32,655 nt of DNA from Bacteroidaceae bacterium (GCA_017548165.1 JAFYMW010000116.1:1-32655), one strand, 5' to 3'; counted from the first letter of the stretch, positions 7,164 through 13,359 are shown. The notes: a model not told the origin generated them from the letters alone. Program-made: numbers and translations.

Positions 7164-7193
7164 ACTGAAACTGAGCTAACTGAGCTGTGTGGA
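7164..7193 (+). repeat. Dispersed ~28-bp repeat, copy C
   Basis: The first 22 bases are identical to copy A; the tail is TGTGTGGA instead of CGTATGGA. It is 145 bases from inverted copy B, so B and C form a divergent pair around the AT hairpin. Confidence 0.85.
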
Positions 7194-7344
7194 GAGCGGA
7201 AACGAAACATTTAGAACGCATCTCATCTAAGGCTAAGCAACGGGTGAACGAACCCTTCACCGTTATTGAAGCAAACCTGAGGTCGCGTTTCACGCCGTGA
7301 AAACTAACTGAGGAATGAGGAATGGAAACGGTGAGGGGGTGGAG

Positions 7345-7386
7345 GCCTGATAATCAGTGCCTGATAATTAATGCCTGATAATCAGC
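7345..7386 (+). repeat. 14-bp tandem repeat, three copies
   Basis: GCCTGATAATCAGT (7345-7358), GCCTGATAATTAAT (7359-7372) and GCCTGATAATCAGC (7373-7386) follow each other without a gap. Each unit contains the palindromic core CTGATAATCAG or a variant. A TCTCTAATTA-type repetition follows at about 7404-7446. Confidence 0.85.
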
Positions 7387-7403
7387 ACTCGCTGAAAATT
7401 ATT

Positions 7404-7446
7404 TATCTCTAATTATCTCTATCTCTCTCTAATTATCTCTAATTAT
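7404..7446 (+). repeat. TCTCTAATTA low-complexity repeat
   Basis: TCTCTAATTA recurs three times interleaved with TCTCTATC-type runs, ending just before a -7-like box at 7468. Confidence 0.7.
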
Positions 7447-7467
7447 ACGAGCGTCGGGCGGATGTTG

Positions 7468-7475
7468 TATCTTTG
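7468..7475 (+). promoter_or_regulatory. -7-like box TATCTTTG upstream of the smalltalk region
   Basis: TATCTTTG followed by CATCG matches the Bacteroidetes -7 box. No TTTG is found at the expected -33 distance. It is followed by a seven-codon ATG frame (7492-7515) that I do not call as a gene. Confidence 0.4.
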
Positions 7476-7511
7476 CATCGCAATCAAAAACATGGAAACA
7501 CAAAGCGCATG

Positions 7512-7570
7512 CTAATTCACCATAAGTCACCATAAGTCACCGTAATTCACCGTAAGTCACCATAATTCAC
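7512..7570 (+). repeat. 10-bp tandem repeat TAAKTCACCR, six units
   Basis: The run reads TAATTCACCA, TAAGTCACCA, TAAGTCACCG, TAATTCACCG, TAAGTCACCA, then TAATTCACT. The only variation is G/T at position 4 and A/G at position 10. It lies between two -7-like boxes. A period of 10 bases puts every copy on nearly the same face of the helix. Confidence 0.88.
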
Positions 7571-7590
7571 TTTCCGTCTGGACAATGTCA

Positions 7591-7598
7591 TACCTTTG
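7591..7598 (+). promoter_or_regulatory. -7-like box TACCTTTG, candidate promoter of the smalltalk-like gene
   Basis: TACCTTTG followed by CAG lies 162 bases before the smalltalk-like ATG. The 10-bp repeat array ends 20 bases upstream, in the place where a -33 element would be; no TTTG is seen. Confidence 0.45.
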
Positions 7599-7647
7599 CA
7601 GTATCAAACGTCGAAAGTTTAACGTTTAACGACTTCGCTCATCCGCT

Positions 7648-7709
7648 CACTTTGTCCCCCTGAGACAGGGGCGACGAGCGCGAAGCGCGGAGGGGGTGGA
7701 TAAAAACCC
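7648..7709 (+). repeat. 62-bp GC-rich palindromic repeat, copy 1
   Basis: It starts CACTTTGTCCCCCTGAGACA, contains the hairpin CCCCTGAGACAGGGG and the small palindrome GCGCGAAGCGC, and ends GGGTGGATAAAAACCC. It differs from copy 2 at a single base. It resembles REP-type extragenic palindromic elements. Confidence 0.9.
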
Positions 7710-7750
7710 GCTCACCGCTCACCGCTCACCTTTAACCCTTAACCTTTAAT
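7706..7750 (+). repeat. CGCTCAC triplicate and TTAACC-type array before the smalltalk-like start
   Basis: CGCTCAC occurs three times in tandem (about 7709-7729), then TTTAACCCTTAACCTTTAAT runs to 7750, ten bases before the ATG. A very similar TTAACC array precedes the next gene at 8187-8230. Confidence 0.7.
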
Positions 7751-7759
7751 CTAAACAAA

Positions 7760-7864
7760 ATGGGAACCTTCAACAACAACACTCTCTGGGGTAAAATCCT
7801 CAACGTAGTAATCACCATCCTCACGGCTATCGCCACCACCTTTACCGCAACGAGTTGCGTGTAA
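7760..7864 (+). CDS. Smalltalk-type small hydrophobic protein
   Basis: 34 residues from ATG at 7760 to TAA at 7862-7864. The sequence begins MGTFNNNTLWGKILNV, followed by the hydrophobic run VITILTAIATTFTATSCV. The single predicted helix and the ending LTAIATT-x3-TSC(V/M) match the tiny Bacteroidales 'smalltalk' proteins as I remember them. Those usually lie between an HU-like DNA-binding protein and an N-acetylmuramoyl-L-alanine amidase; neither is present here. Its function is unknown. The gene is bracketed by two nearly identical 62-bp repeats. The family resemblance and start context support a real gene despite its length; no biochemical role can be stated. Confidence 0.75.
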   Translation: MGTFNNNTLWGKILNVVITILTAIATTFTATSCV

Positions 7865-7882
7865 AATGGGACGGACTCTCCC

Positions 7883-7944
7883 CACTTTGTCCCCCTGAGA
7901 CAGGGGCGACGAGCGCAAAGCGCGGAGGGGGTGGATAAAAACCC
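7883..7944 (+). repeat. 62-bp GC-rich palindromic repeat, copy 2
   Basis: Identical to copy 1 (7648-7709) except for A instead of G in GCGCAAAGCGC. It starts 18 bases after the smalltalk-like stop codon. Confidence 0.9.
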
Positions 7945-8051
7945 TCTCACCTCTCCCAATCCACCCTCCCCCTTAGGGTTGGTCCAGCGTCGCACTGGGT
8001 AGTGCTCCCCTCATGAGGTACAAAATGACATTTAGTCATTTCTCTAAAGAC

Positions 8052-8100
8052 CTTATCCACCCCCTCCCCCTTCGGGTACTCCCCCTGTCTCAGAGGGAGA
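8052..8100 (-). repeat. Diverged, inverted third copy of the 62-bp repeat
   Basis: The reverse strand reads CTCCCTCTGAGACAGGGGGA, then an altered centre (GTACCCGAAGGGG) and GAGGGGGTGGATAA, keeping both conserved ends of the 62-bp element. With copy 2 it forms an inverted pair that could fold into a long hairpin. Confidence 0.7.
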
Positions 8101-8186
8101 GTCAGTTACAACCGCAAGCACCGCGCCAGCCTTCTCCCCATAGAGGAGGAGATGCCTGAAAGGCAGAAGGGGTCTGTGTCCCATCC

Positions 8187-8230
8187 CTCTAACCATTAAC
8201 CTCTAACCCTTAACCATTAACCTTTAACCA
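8187..8230 (+). repeat. TTAACC/CTAACC array upstream of the P-loop gene
   Basis: The array reads roughly TAACCATTAACCTCTAACCC, then TTAACCATTAACCTTTAACC. It contains six AACC units at 6-7 base spacing and ends 13 bases before the ATG. Confidence 0.75.
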
Positions 8231-8242
8231 ATTATAAAAGCT

Positions 8243-9958
8243 ATGAACAAGCAAGCAAACACCAACACCAATCGTGCGGAGCTCATCTGTGCTCCCAAGT
8301 TTCCCACCCACTACACCTTCTCGGACAGAGACGGCTCGCTGGATATTCCCTATCAGTACCATGGCGACTATGAAACCAGCATCGTCCAGGAACTTGCCCA
8401 CCAGATGGGCGGAGTGCCATCACAGGGAATGCTCTCCAACTTTATCTACTCCATGGCATGCCATCTGCGCCATGTGTGCAACGATGACCCCGAGTGGATA
8501 GCCGAGATTCTGCCTACCTACGGACAGGACCCCGAGAAGTGGATGAACTCCATCCGCCAGGCATGCAACAGATGCCAGGACACCAAGATGCCACGCATCA
8601 TGAGAATGACTCTGGCCTCATGCAAGCAACAGATCTTGGAGGAGATGGAAATGGAGCAATGCAACATGCCTCCTGCCATGCCCAAGAAGTTGCCTCCTCT
8701 GGTCAAGCTCCTCGTCAGCCGCACGCCCGATATCTACAAACCTGCCGTGGCGCATGCCGTATTCCCAGCCCTGGCCTCCTACCTTTGGCAAACGAGATTC
8801 ACCTATATAGATAATGTGGAGCACGAAGCCACGCTGATGAACGTGCTGATGGCGGGCACCGGTGCCGGCAAGAACTGCATCACGGAACCCATAAACCGCA
8901 TACTCCAACCCATGCGCCAACGCGACCAGGAAAACATGGCCAGAGAGCGCGAATGGAAGCAACTGCTCCAAACCAAGGGAGCCAACAAGGACAAGCCCAA
9001 GCGACCCGAAGGACTTGTAATCCAGGAGATTGACCCCGATATGACAAATGCCGCCTTCGTTCAGCGCATGGCAGATGCCGAGGGAAGGTTCCTCTACACG
9101 AAGATGAACGAGATAGACCAGTTCGATGCCCTGAAGACCTCCTCGCATAGCAAGTCGCAATTCCAGATCATGTGCCTGGCCTTCGACCCAGGAAACACCT
9201 ACGGACAGACGCGCGTGGGATGTGGTTCGGTGAGCGAGCGCGTGTGCATCCGCTTCAACTGGAACGCCTCCACCACCATCACCAAGGGTCGCAAATACTT
9301 CAGCCAGGTGCTCCTGGACGGCCCCGTGTCGCGCATAAACTTCTGCACCATACCCGAGCGCGAGATTGGTGCCGACATGCCAGTCTTCGGCACCTACGGT
9401 GAGGATTTCGACCAGGAACTCCGTCCCTATCTCGAGCGCCTTCAGCAAGCCCGAGGCCTCATAAACTGCCCTCAGGCACAGAAGCTGGCCAAGCGTCTCA
9501 TCGAGGAATGTGCCGACTTTGCCCAACTCTCCCAGAGCCGTTCGTATGAGAACCTCTCATATCGTGCCAATGTCATCGCCTATCTCAAGGCCATGGTCCT
9601 CTATGTGGCCGGAGGAGAGAAATGGGACAAGACCCTGGAGGAATTCATCCGCTGGTCGCTCCAGTACGACATGTGGTGCAAGATGCACTTCTTTGCCAAC
9701 GACATAGACGATGCCGAGGTGCGCCTCAATCGCAAGGGTCAGCGTGGCCCTCAGAACATGCTCGACCTCCTGCCCGAATTCTTCACCCGTCTCGACCTCC
9801 ATCACCTGCGCCAACGCCTTGGCATAGAGACCGGTACCGTGAGCAAGATGCTCAGCAACTGGAAGCAGCGTGGCTACATCGTCCCCGACCTCGCCACCAC
9901 TCCCACCACCCTCGACGACGAAGTCTATCGCAAGACGGAAAAGTACCTTAAGAGGTGA
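8243..9958 (+). CDS. DUF3987/primase-helicase-like P-loop protein with C-terminal winged helix
   Basis: 571 residues. Residues 1-150 are an unknown N-terminal region; the 150-200 segment (LPPLVKLLVSRTPDIYKPAV and following) resembles the region before the ATPase core in DUF3987/VirE-associated proteins. A Walker A-like loop AGTGAGKN spans 204-211, with Asn replacing the usual Ser/Thr after Lys. A Walker B-like strand with acidic residues is FLYTKMNEIDQF (283-294). A further core region with RFNWNASTTI (337-346) follows. Residues 505-555 look like a winged helix (LRQRLGIETGTVSKMLSNWK). Such proteins accompany smalltalk, HU and primase genes in Bacteroidales islands; no integrase or transposase is seen here. 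It may remodel or bind DNA, but function and ATP hydrolysis are inferred. Codons are strongly C-ending. Confidence 0.72.
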   Translation: MNKQANTNTNRAELICAPKFPTHYTFSDRDGSLDIPYQYHGDYETSIVQELAHQMGGVPSQGMLSNFIYSMACHLRHVCNDDPEWIAEILPTYGQDPEKWMNSIRQACNRCQDTKMPRIMRMTLASCKQQILEEMEMEQCNMPPAMPKKLPPLVKLLVSRTPDIYKPAVAHAVFPALASYLWQTRFTYIDNVEHEATLMNVLMAGTGAGKNCITEPINRILQPMRQRDQENMAREREWKQLLQTKGANKDKPKRPEGLVIQEIDPDMTNAAFVQRMADAEGRFLYTKMNEIDQFDALKTSSHSKSQFQIMCLAFDPGNTYGQTRVGCGSVSERVCIRFNWNASTTITKGRKYFSQVLLDGPVSRINFCTIPEREIGADMPVFGTYGEDFDQELRPYLERLQQARGLINCPQAQKLAKRLIEECADFAQLSQSRSYENLSYRANVIAYLKAMVLYVAGGEKWDKTLEEFIRWSLQYDMWCKMHFFANDIDDAEVRLNRKGQRGPQNMLDLLPEFFTRLDLHHLRQRLGIETGTVSKMLSNWKQRGYIVPDLATTPTTLDDEVYRKTEKYLKR

Positions 9959-10067
9959 AAAGGCGACTGCTTTAGCTTGATGAGCTAAGGCGAATAAAGG
10001 TGAAAACGGAAAACTTCCCCTCACCACTCACATTATAAGATATAAAATATATGTTGTTCATAGCTCT

Positions 10068-10108
10068 GCGCACTCTCAGCACCTTGTTGTTGTGGGTGCG
10101 CTTTTTCT
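10068..10108 (+). terminator. Probable terminator after the P-loop gene
   Basis: GCGCAC (10068-10073) pairs with GTGCGC (10096-10101) around a 22-base loop, followed by TTTTTCTTT. It lies about 110 bases after the stop codon. The stem is short for the loop size. Confidence 0.5.
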
Positions 10109-10187
10109 TTGTCCCTGGCAGGGGAGCGCTAAAACACACCCTCCCCCTCTCTCTCCGATGGTGTCACAAATCATGACATCATCCCTT

Positions 10188-10215
10188 CGTATAGCTCAGA
10201 TAGCTCAGTTTCAGT
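10188..10215 (-). repeat. Dispersed ~28-bp repeat, copy D (inverted)
   Basis: The reverse strand begins ACTGAAACTGAGCTATCTGA and ends GCTATACG. It shares the T variant with copy B and its CGTAT end resembles the tail of copy A. Confidence 0.85.
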
Positions 10216-10367
10216 TAATATATGTGGTAGATGTTATATTTTAGGCATAGAGTTATAATAATGATGATGTGCGCTTTCTTCACCATCCCACGAAGGTGGT
10301 GCACTATCCTCAATCCTCAATCCTCAGTTAGTTTTTGGCGGTTGGGGTGGGATTCTCACTATCCTCT

Positions 10368-10416
10368 GCACTAAAACAGTGCCCCCCTCTGAAGTGGTGC
10401 TAAAACATAGCACCAC
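10368..10416 (+). repeat. Two adjacent hairpins with AAAAC(AT) loops
   Basis: GCACT-AAAAC-AGTGC (10368-10382) and GTGGTGCT-AAAACAT-AGCACCAC (10394-10416) are perfect stems of 5 and 8 bp with nearly the same loop, separated by 11 pyrimidine-rich bases. The sequence GCGCTAAAACACACC at about 10127-10141 shares the loop but lacks a good stem. Confidence 0.7.
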
Positions 10417-10611
10417 CTATGATGCATATCAAACAAGGCTACCCCAAAACAAGGTTGCCCCCAATAGGTCCTCATCCCTGAAGATGGCGCCATGAAACAC
10501 AGCCTCATATTGCATTTTTGTAAAAATAAATGCGTTTGTGTGATGTGTTTACGAAGAAATCCCTTAACTTTACGTACACCAAATGTATAATTTGTACATA
10601 AATTGCACGCT

Positions 10612-11115
10612 ATGGACAAGGTTTTAAAGGAAACGACAAACTATTCGGCAGAGGATGCAAGGTTTATGGAAATGGCCATTGAGTTGTCGGTAAAGAATAT
10701 TGATTCGGGAGGTGGTCCGTTCGGGGCAGTGATAGTGCGTGATGGCGAGGTGATAGCAACAGGTACGAATCGTGTGGTGCCCAATTCGGACCCCACCGCT
10801 CATGCCGAGGTGATGGCTATAAGGAATGCCTGTGCTAAGCTGGAGACATTTCAGTTGACAGGGTGCACGGTTTATAGTTCGTGCGAACCTTGTCCTATGT
10901 GCCTGAGTGCACTCTATTGGGCTGGGGTGAGCAGAATATGCTATGGCAACACCAAGGACGATGCCAAGGCGATAAACTTTGATGATTCGTTCATCTACGA
11001 CCAATTGGAACTGAGGTATGACGAGCGTTCCATAAAGTGTGAGCATTTCATGCGCAAGGAAGCTCTGCGTGCCTTCAGGAAATGGGACGAGAAGGAGGAT
11101 AAGGTGGAGTATTAA
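10612..11115 (+). CDS. guaD: Guanine deaminase (cytidine deaminase-like fold)
   Basis: 167 residues from the ATG at 10612; an in-frame TTG at 10603 is possible but the ATG is a better start. The zinc site is complete: HAEVMAIRNAC (His64, proton-shuttle Glu66) and SCEPCPMC (Cys94 and Cys97). The chain resembles Bacillus GuaD through TVYSSCEPCPMCLSALYWAG and the late FDDSFIYDQL motif, which distinguishes it from TadA-type tRNA deaminases. It should convert guanine to xanthine and ammonia in the cytoplasm, for purine salvage or nitrogen supply. The other possibility is a related nucleoside deaminase with different base preference. It appears monocistronic. Confidence 0.88.
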   Translation: MDKVLKETTNYSAEDARFMEMAIELSVKNIDSGGGPFGAVIVRDGEVIATGTNRVVPNSDPTAHAEVMAIRNACAKLETFQLTGCTVYSSCEPCPMCLSALYWAGVSRICYGNTKDDAKAINFDDSFIYDQLELRYDERSIKCEHFMRKEALRAFRKWDEKEDKVEY

Positions 11116-11213
11116 CGAGGGGAGGACCTTTTGCCGTTTGTTTTTAGCGAAAGAAATTGGAGTAAACGGATTATTAACATCTGTTTGAGATTGTCGTGTG
11201 TTTTAGTTAAAGA

Positions 11214-11254
11214 TTGTAATGATTGCAAACTTAGTAGTTTGTAATGATTGCAAA
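11214..11254 (+). promoter_or_regulatory. Two direct repeats TTGTAATGATTGCAAA, candidate operator
   Basis: The 16-base sequence TTGTAATGATTGCAAA is exact at 11214-11229 and 11239-11254, 25 bases apart start to start. The second copy covers the -33 position of the promoter for the small winged-helix gene, a typical place for a regulator to bind. Confidence 0.65.
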
Positions 11255-11277
11255 TTAAGAAAATCGTCGTATCTTTG
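11247..11277 (+). promoter_or_regulatory. Promoter of the small winged-helix gene
   Basis: TATCTTTG at 11270-11277 is a perfect -7 box. ATTG at 11247-11250 lies 19 bases upstream at the -33 position. The ATG is 60 bases downstream of the box. Confidence 0.7.
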
Positions 11278-11336
11278 CATCAGAAAACAAAACCCGAATT
11301 GATTAACTAAATAATTATAGAAAGGAAAAATAGATT

Positions 11337-11516
11337 ATGGAAACAAAGGACAAAGTATTGCAGGTGATGAGAGAGGCTGGTGAGCCATTGAATGCTGGTA
11401 AGATTGCCGAGTTGGGTGGTTTGGACCGCAAGGAGGTGGACAAGGCCATGAAGGCACTGAAGGAAGAGGGTGCTATAGTATCGCCCGTGCGTTGCAAGTG
11501 GGCTCCAGCAAATTAA
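11337..11516 (+). CDS. Small winged-helix DNA-binding-like protein (59 residues)
   Basis: [20 protein letters not shown] opens a chain of 59 residues that reads as one compact winged helix: helix 1 ([12 protein letters not shown]), a helix-turn-helix ([23 protein letters not shown], residues 19-41) and a wing strand pair ([15 protein letters not shown]). Similar stand-alone short proteins occur in Bacteroidales, usually without a known function. Basic residues in helix 3 ([10 protein letters not shown]) fit DNA contact. A strong promoter with two direct repeats precedes it and a terminator follows, so it is an independent unit and may regulate itself. Targets cannot be seen from the sequence. 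Confidence 0.8.
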   Translation: METKDKVLQVMREAGEPLNAGKIAELGGLDRKEVDKAMKALKEEGAIVSPVRCKWAPAN

Positions 11517-11632
11517 ACCCCAAATAAGTCATTAAACTGTTACGCGCTGATGAAGCTATTATCATCATAACGCTAATGACCGATTTGAGTTAAAATTGAT
11601 TAACCACATAGATATATTTTAGTAGGATTGAG

Positions 11633-11665
11633 CGGCAGATCATCGGTTGGTGATTTGCCGTTTTT
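11633..11665 (+). terminator. Rho-independent terminator after the small winged-helix gene
   Basis: CGGCAGATCATC (11633-11644) pairs with GGTGATTTGCCG (11649-11660) as a 12-bp stem with two G-U pairs and a GGTT loop, followed by TTTTTC. Confidence 0.88.
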
Positions 11666-11683
11666 CTTTCTTGCATATAAGAA

Positions 11684-11718
11684 ACGCACCCTCAACCATT
11701 GGAGTGTTGAAGGTGCGT
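11684..11718 (-). terminator. Terminator of the TonB receptor/lipoprotein operon
   Basis: On the reverse strand ACGCACCTTCAAC pairs with GTTGAGGGTGCGT with one G-U pair, followed by TTCTTATAT. The U-run is broken, but the stem is long and lies 45 bases after the lipoprotein stop codon, back to back with the plus-strand terminator. Confidence 0.65.
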
Positions 11719-11763
11719 CTGTGTGTTGTTATGTGTCTCCCCTATGTGGGGAAATGGGGTAGA

Positions 11764-13359
11764 TTACTCTGCTTCGTTCTCTTCTGTTTCGTTGTTTTCT
11801 GTATCGCTTTCAACACTTTCGTGTGAGAGATAAACGGCATTGCCAACCTGAGGAGAACCATTGTAAGAAGCCTTATTACCTACGATGGTGATAGTGTCAC
11901 CAAGCTTCAGTCCCTCGGCATCAACAAGTCCCTTCTTGGCATCGCCAGTAGCGCCATAACCGGGAAGAAGACCATATACATATACCTTGTCGCCGTTGGC
12001 ATCGATGATGTCAACATTGCCGTACTGAGCATTCTTGATCTCGGCAATGGTGCCGGTGAGCTTGTAGTAAACCTCCTTGCTATCCTCCTTGGTGAGGAAC
12101 TCTGCCACGCTTACCTCGGGGCTGGCGGTGTACTTCTCGAGCAAAGTGCCCTCGGGCAACTGGGGTACACCTTTGTATTCGCCACGTGTACCTACGACGG
12201 TTACGAAGTCACCAATGGCAATGTCTTTGACGCCCTGAGTGTCTACTTTGTAGGCATACACCTCGCCGCTCCAGTCCTTGAGGTAGAAGTTGTTGTTGTA
12301 CTTGTTGAAACCGGTTACGTGGCCCACAATGCGGTACTGAGCAGCGTCGTTAACCTCGGCGGCAAGGAATTCTGCTACGGTAACGTCAGCAATACCACCT
12401 TCCTGAATGAAGCTGAAGGGAATGGGTTCGCCTTCGTCGGCAAAGAAATTGATGGTGCACTGACGTGCGCTGGCATCGTTGGGAAGGATGTTGAAGGTAT
12501 AAGCTACGGTGTCGGCAGGGTTGGGCTCAATCTTTGTAGCTATGCCTTTACGATGCTCTACATTGTTGTAGCAAACCCATGTCTGGCAATTCTCTTCGAT
12601 GCTGAAGTATGCACCCTTGCCTTTGGTGGCGAGGAGAATTTCGAGCTTGCCACCTTCCTTGCTCAATGTGTCGGGATTGGTCACAATCTTCAAAAGAGCC
12701 TTCTCGATTTTCTTTACGGTAACATCAACCATCTGGGGAGAACCATTGTATGAGCTCTTGGGACCTTCGATAGTAACCTTGTCACCAACCTCAAGACCGA
12801 GGCTTGCAAAGTTCTTGGTCTTTCCCTCGGCATCGAGAGTACCATAGATGTAGAGTTCGGCGGTGCCGTCGGTCATGTACCAGTTGCCATAGGTGGTGTT
12901 GGCAATCTTGGTGATGGTACCAGATACGGTGAAGTTCTTACCATCGGGAGCCTCGTTTACCTCCTTACATGTAGCGGTAGAAGATGTCATCTCGCCTTGG
13001 CGCACCTTGAGGAAGAGGCAGCGATTGCCAGAGTTGATTTTAAGTTCCACTTCGCGACCAGAGTTGCTGGCTTCGGCGCTGAAACTGATGACGGTCTGTC
13101 CTGCCTGACCTTCGGTTTGTGAAATGGTCAGCCATGAGGGGATGGGATAGGCATCGTTGCCCTTCTTGTCCTTCTCCTTGCTGAACTCCCATGCGTCGGG
13201 AGAGGTGAGGGTTACTTCAACTGTTTCACCTTCTTCGGAGATACTAATGTATGATGAAGAGAGATTGAGATCTGTGTAGTTTCCCAATACTTGTTCCTCT
13301 GAACAGCCGATGCAAAGCAGGGCTGACAGAAGAAGCGTGAATATTGACTTGATTTTCAT
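11764..13359 (-). CDS. Surface lipoprotein with BACON and OB-fold domains
   Basis: 531 residues. The N-terminus KIKSIFTLLLSALLCIGCSEE is a lipoprotein signal with Cys19 as the lipidated residue. Two BACON-like immunoglobulin modules are seen at about 30-122 (WLTISQTEGQAGQTVISFSA) and 225-320 (CTINFFADEGEPIPFSFIQE). Three OB-fold modules follow or interleave: about 130-220 (TVSGTITKIANTTYGNWYMT, then GDKVTIEGPKSSYNGSPQM), 325-415 (YRIVGHVTGF, GDFVTVVGTRGEYKGVPQL) and 418-510 (YKLTGTIAEI, GDTITIVGNKASYNGSPQV). OB modules of this kind occur in extracellular nuclease-like and other binding proteins. The C-terminus is acidic. Its ATG lies 18 bases after the TonB receptor stop, so it is probably a surface partner of that receptor. 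The ligand is unknown. Confidence 0.85.
   Translation of the reverse strand: MKIKSIFTLLLSALLCIGCSEEQVLGNYTDLNLSSSYISISEEGETVEVTLTSPDAWEFSKEKDKKGNDAYPIPSWLTISQTEGQAGQTVISFSAEASNSGREVELKINSGNRCLFLKVRQGEMTSSTATCKEVNEAPDGKNFTVSGTITKIANTTYGNWYMTDGTAELYIYGTLDAEGKTKNFASLGLEVGDKVTIEGPKSSYNGSPQMVDVTVKKIEKALLKIVTNPDTLSKEGGKLEILLATKGKGAYFSIEENCQTWVCYNNVEHRKGIATKIEPNPADTVAYTFNILPNDASARQCTINFFADEGEPIPFSFIQEGGIADVTVAEFLAAEVNDAAQYRIVGHVTGFNKYNNNFYLKDWSGEVYAYKVDTQGVKDIAIGDFVTVVGTRGEYKGVPQLPEGTLLEKYTASPEVSVAEFLTKEDSKEVYYKLTGTIAEIKNAQYGNVDIIDANGDKVYVYGLLPGYGATGDAKKGLVDAEGLKLGDTITIVGNKASYNGSPQVGNAVYLSHESVESDTENNETEENEAE

Larger units (their letters stand above)
6277..7759. other. Long gene-free, repeat-rich stretch
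   Basis: Nearly 1.5 kb without a credible gene. It contains the pyrimidine repeat (6291-6404), a featureless part (about 6421-6985), dispersed repeat copies B and C, a perfect AT hairpin (7068-7099), 14-bp and 10-bp tandem repeats, two -7-like boxes (7468 and 7591), one copy of the 62-bp repeat, and CGCTCAC and TTAACC arrays. Short frames here are low-complexity or cross repeats. Confidence 0.6.
7865..8242. other. Spacer between smalltalk-like gene and P-loop gene, with hairpins and repeats
   Basis: 378 bases without a gene. It contains 62-bp repeat copy 2, a diverged inverted copy, a perfect hairpin AAATGAC-ATTTA-GTCATTT (8025-8043), a small TGCC-TGAAA-GGCA hairpin (8151-8163) and a TTAACC array (8187-8230). 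I see no remnant of an amidase frame. Confidence 0.6.
9959..10611. other. Gene-free stretch between the P-loop gene and guaD
   Basis: 653 bases without a credible gene. It holds a small hairpin TTAGCT-TGATG-AGCTAA (9972-9988), a probable terminator (10068-10108), dispersed repeat copy D, the sequence CCTCAATCCTCAATCCTCAG (10309-10328) and two hairpins with AAAACA loops (10368-10416). Confidence 0.6.

Noticed and set aside
7492-7515. Seven-codon ATG frame after the 7468 box as a leader peptide or HU remnant
   Set aside because: It is too short to judge and has no similarity to HU; the nearby tandem repeats would explain it by chance.
8618-9526. Reverse-strand open frame of 302 codons opposite the P-loop gene
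   Set aside because: It is a shadow caused by C-ending codons in the plus-strand gene; the plus-strand protein has coherent motifs and this one has none.
7164-10332. Terminal inverted repeats of a transposon formed by repeat copies C and D plus ACTAACTGAGG/CCTCAGTTAGT near 7304 and 10322
   Set aside because: The order of the paired repeats is not mirrored (C is outside on the left, D is inside on the right), no target duplication is seen, and two more copies lie outside.
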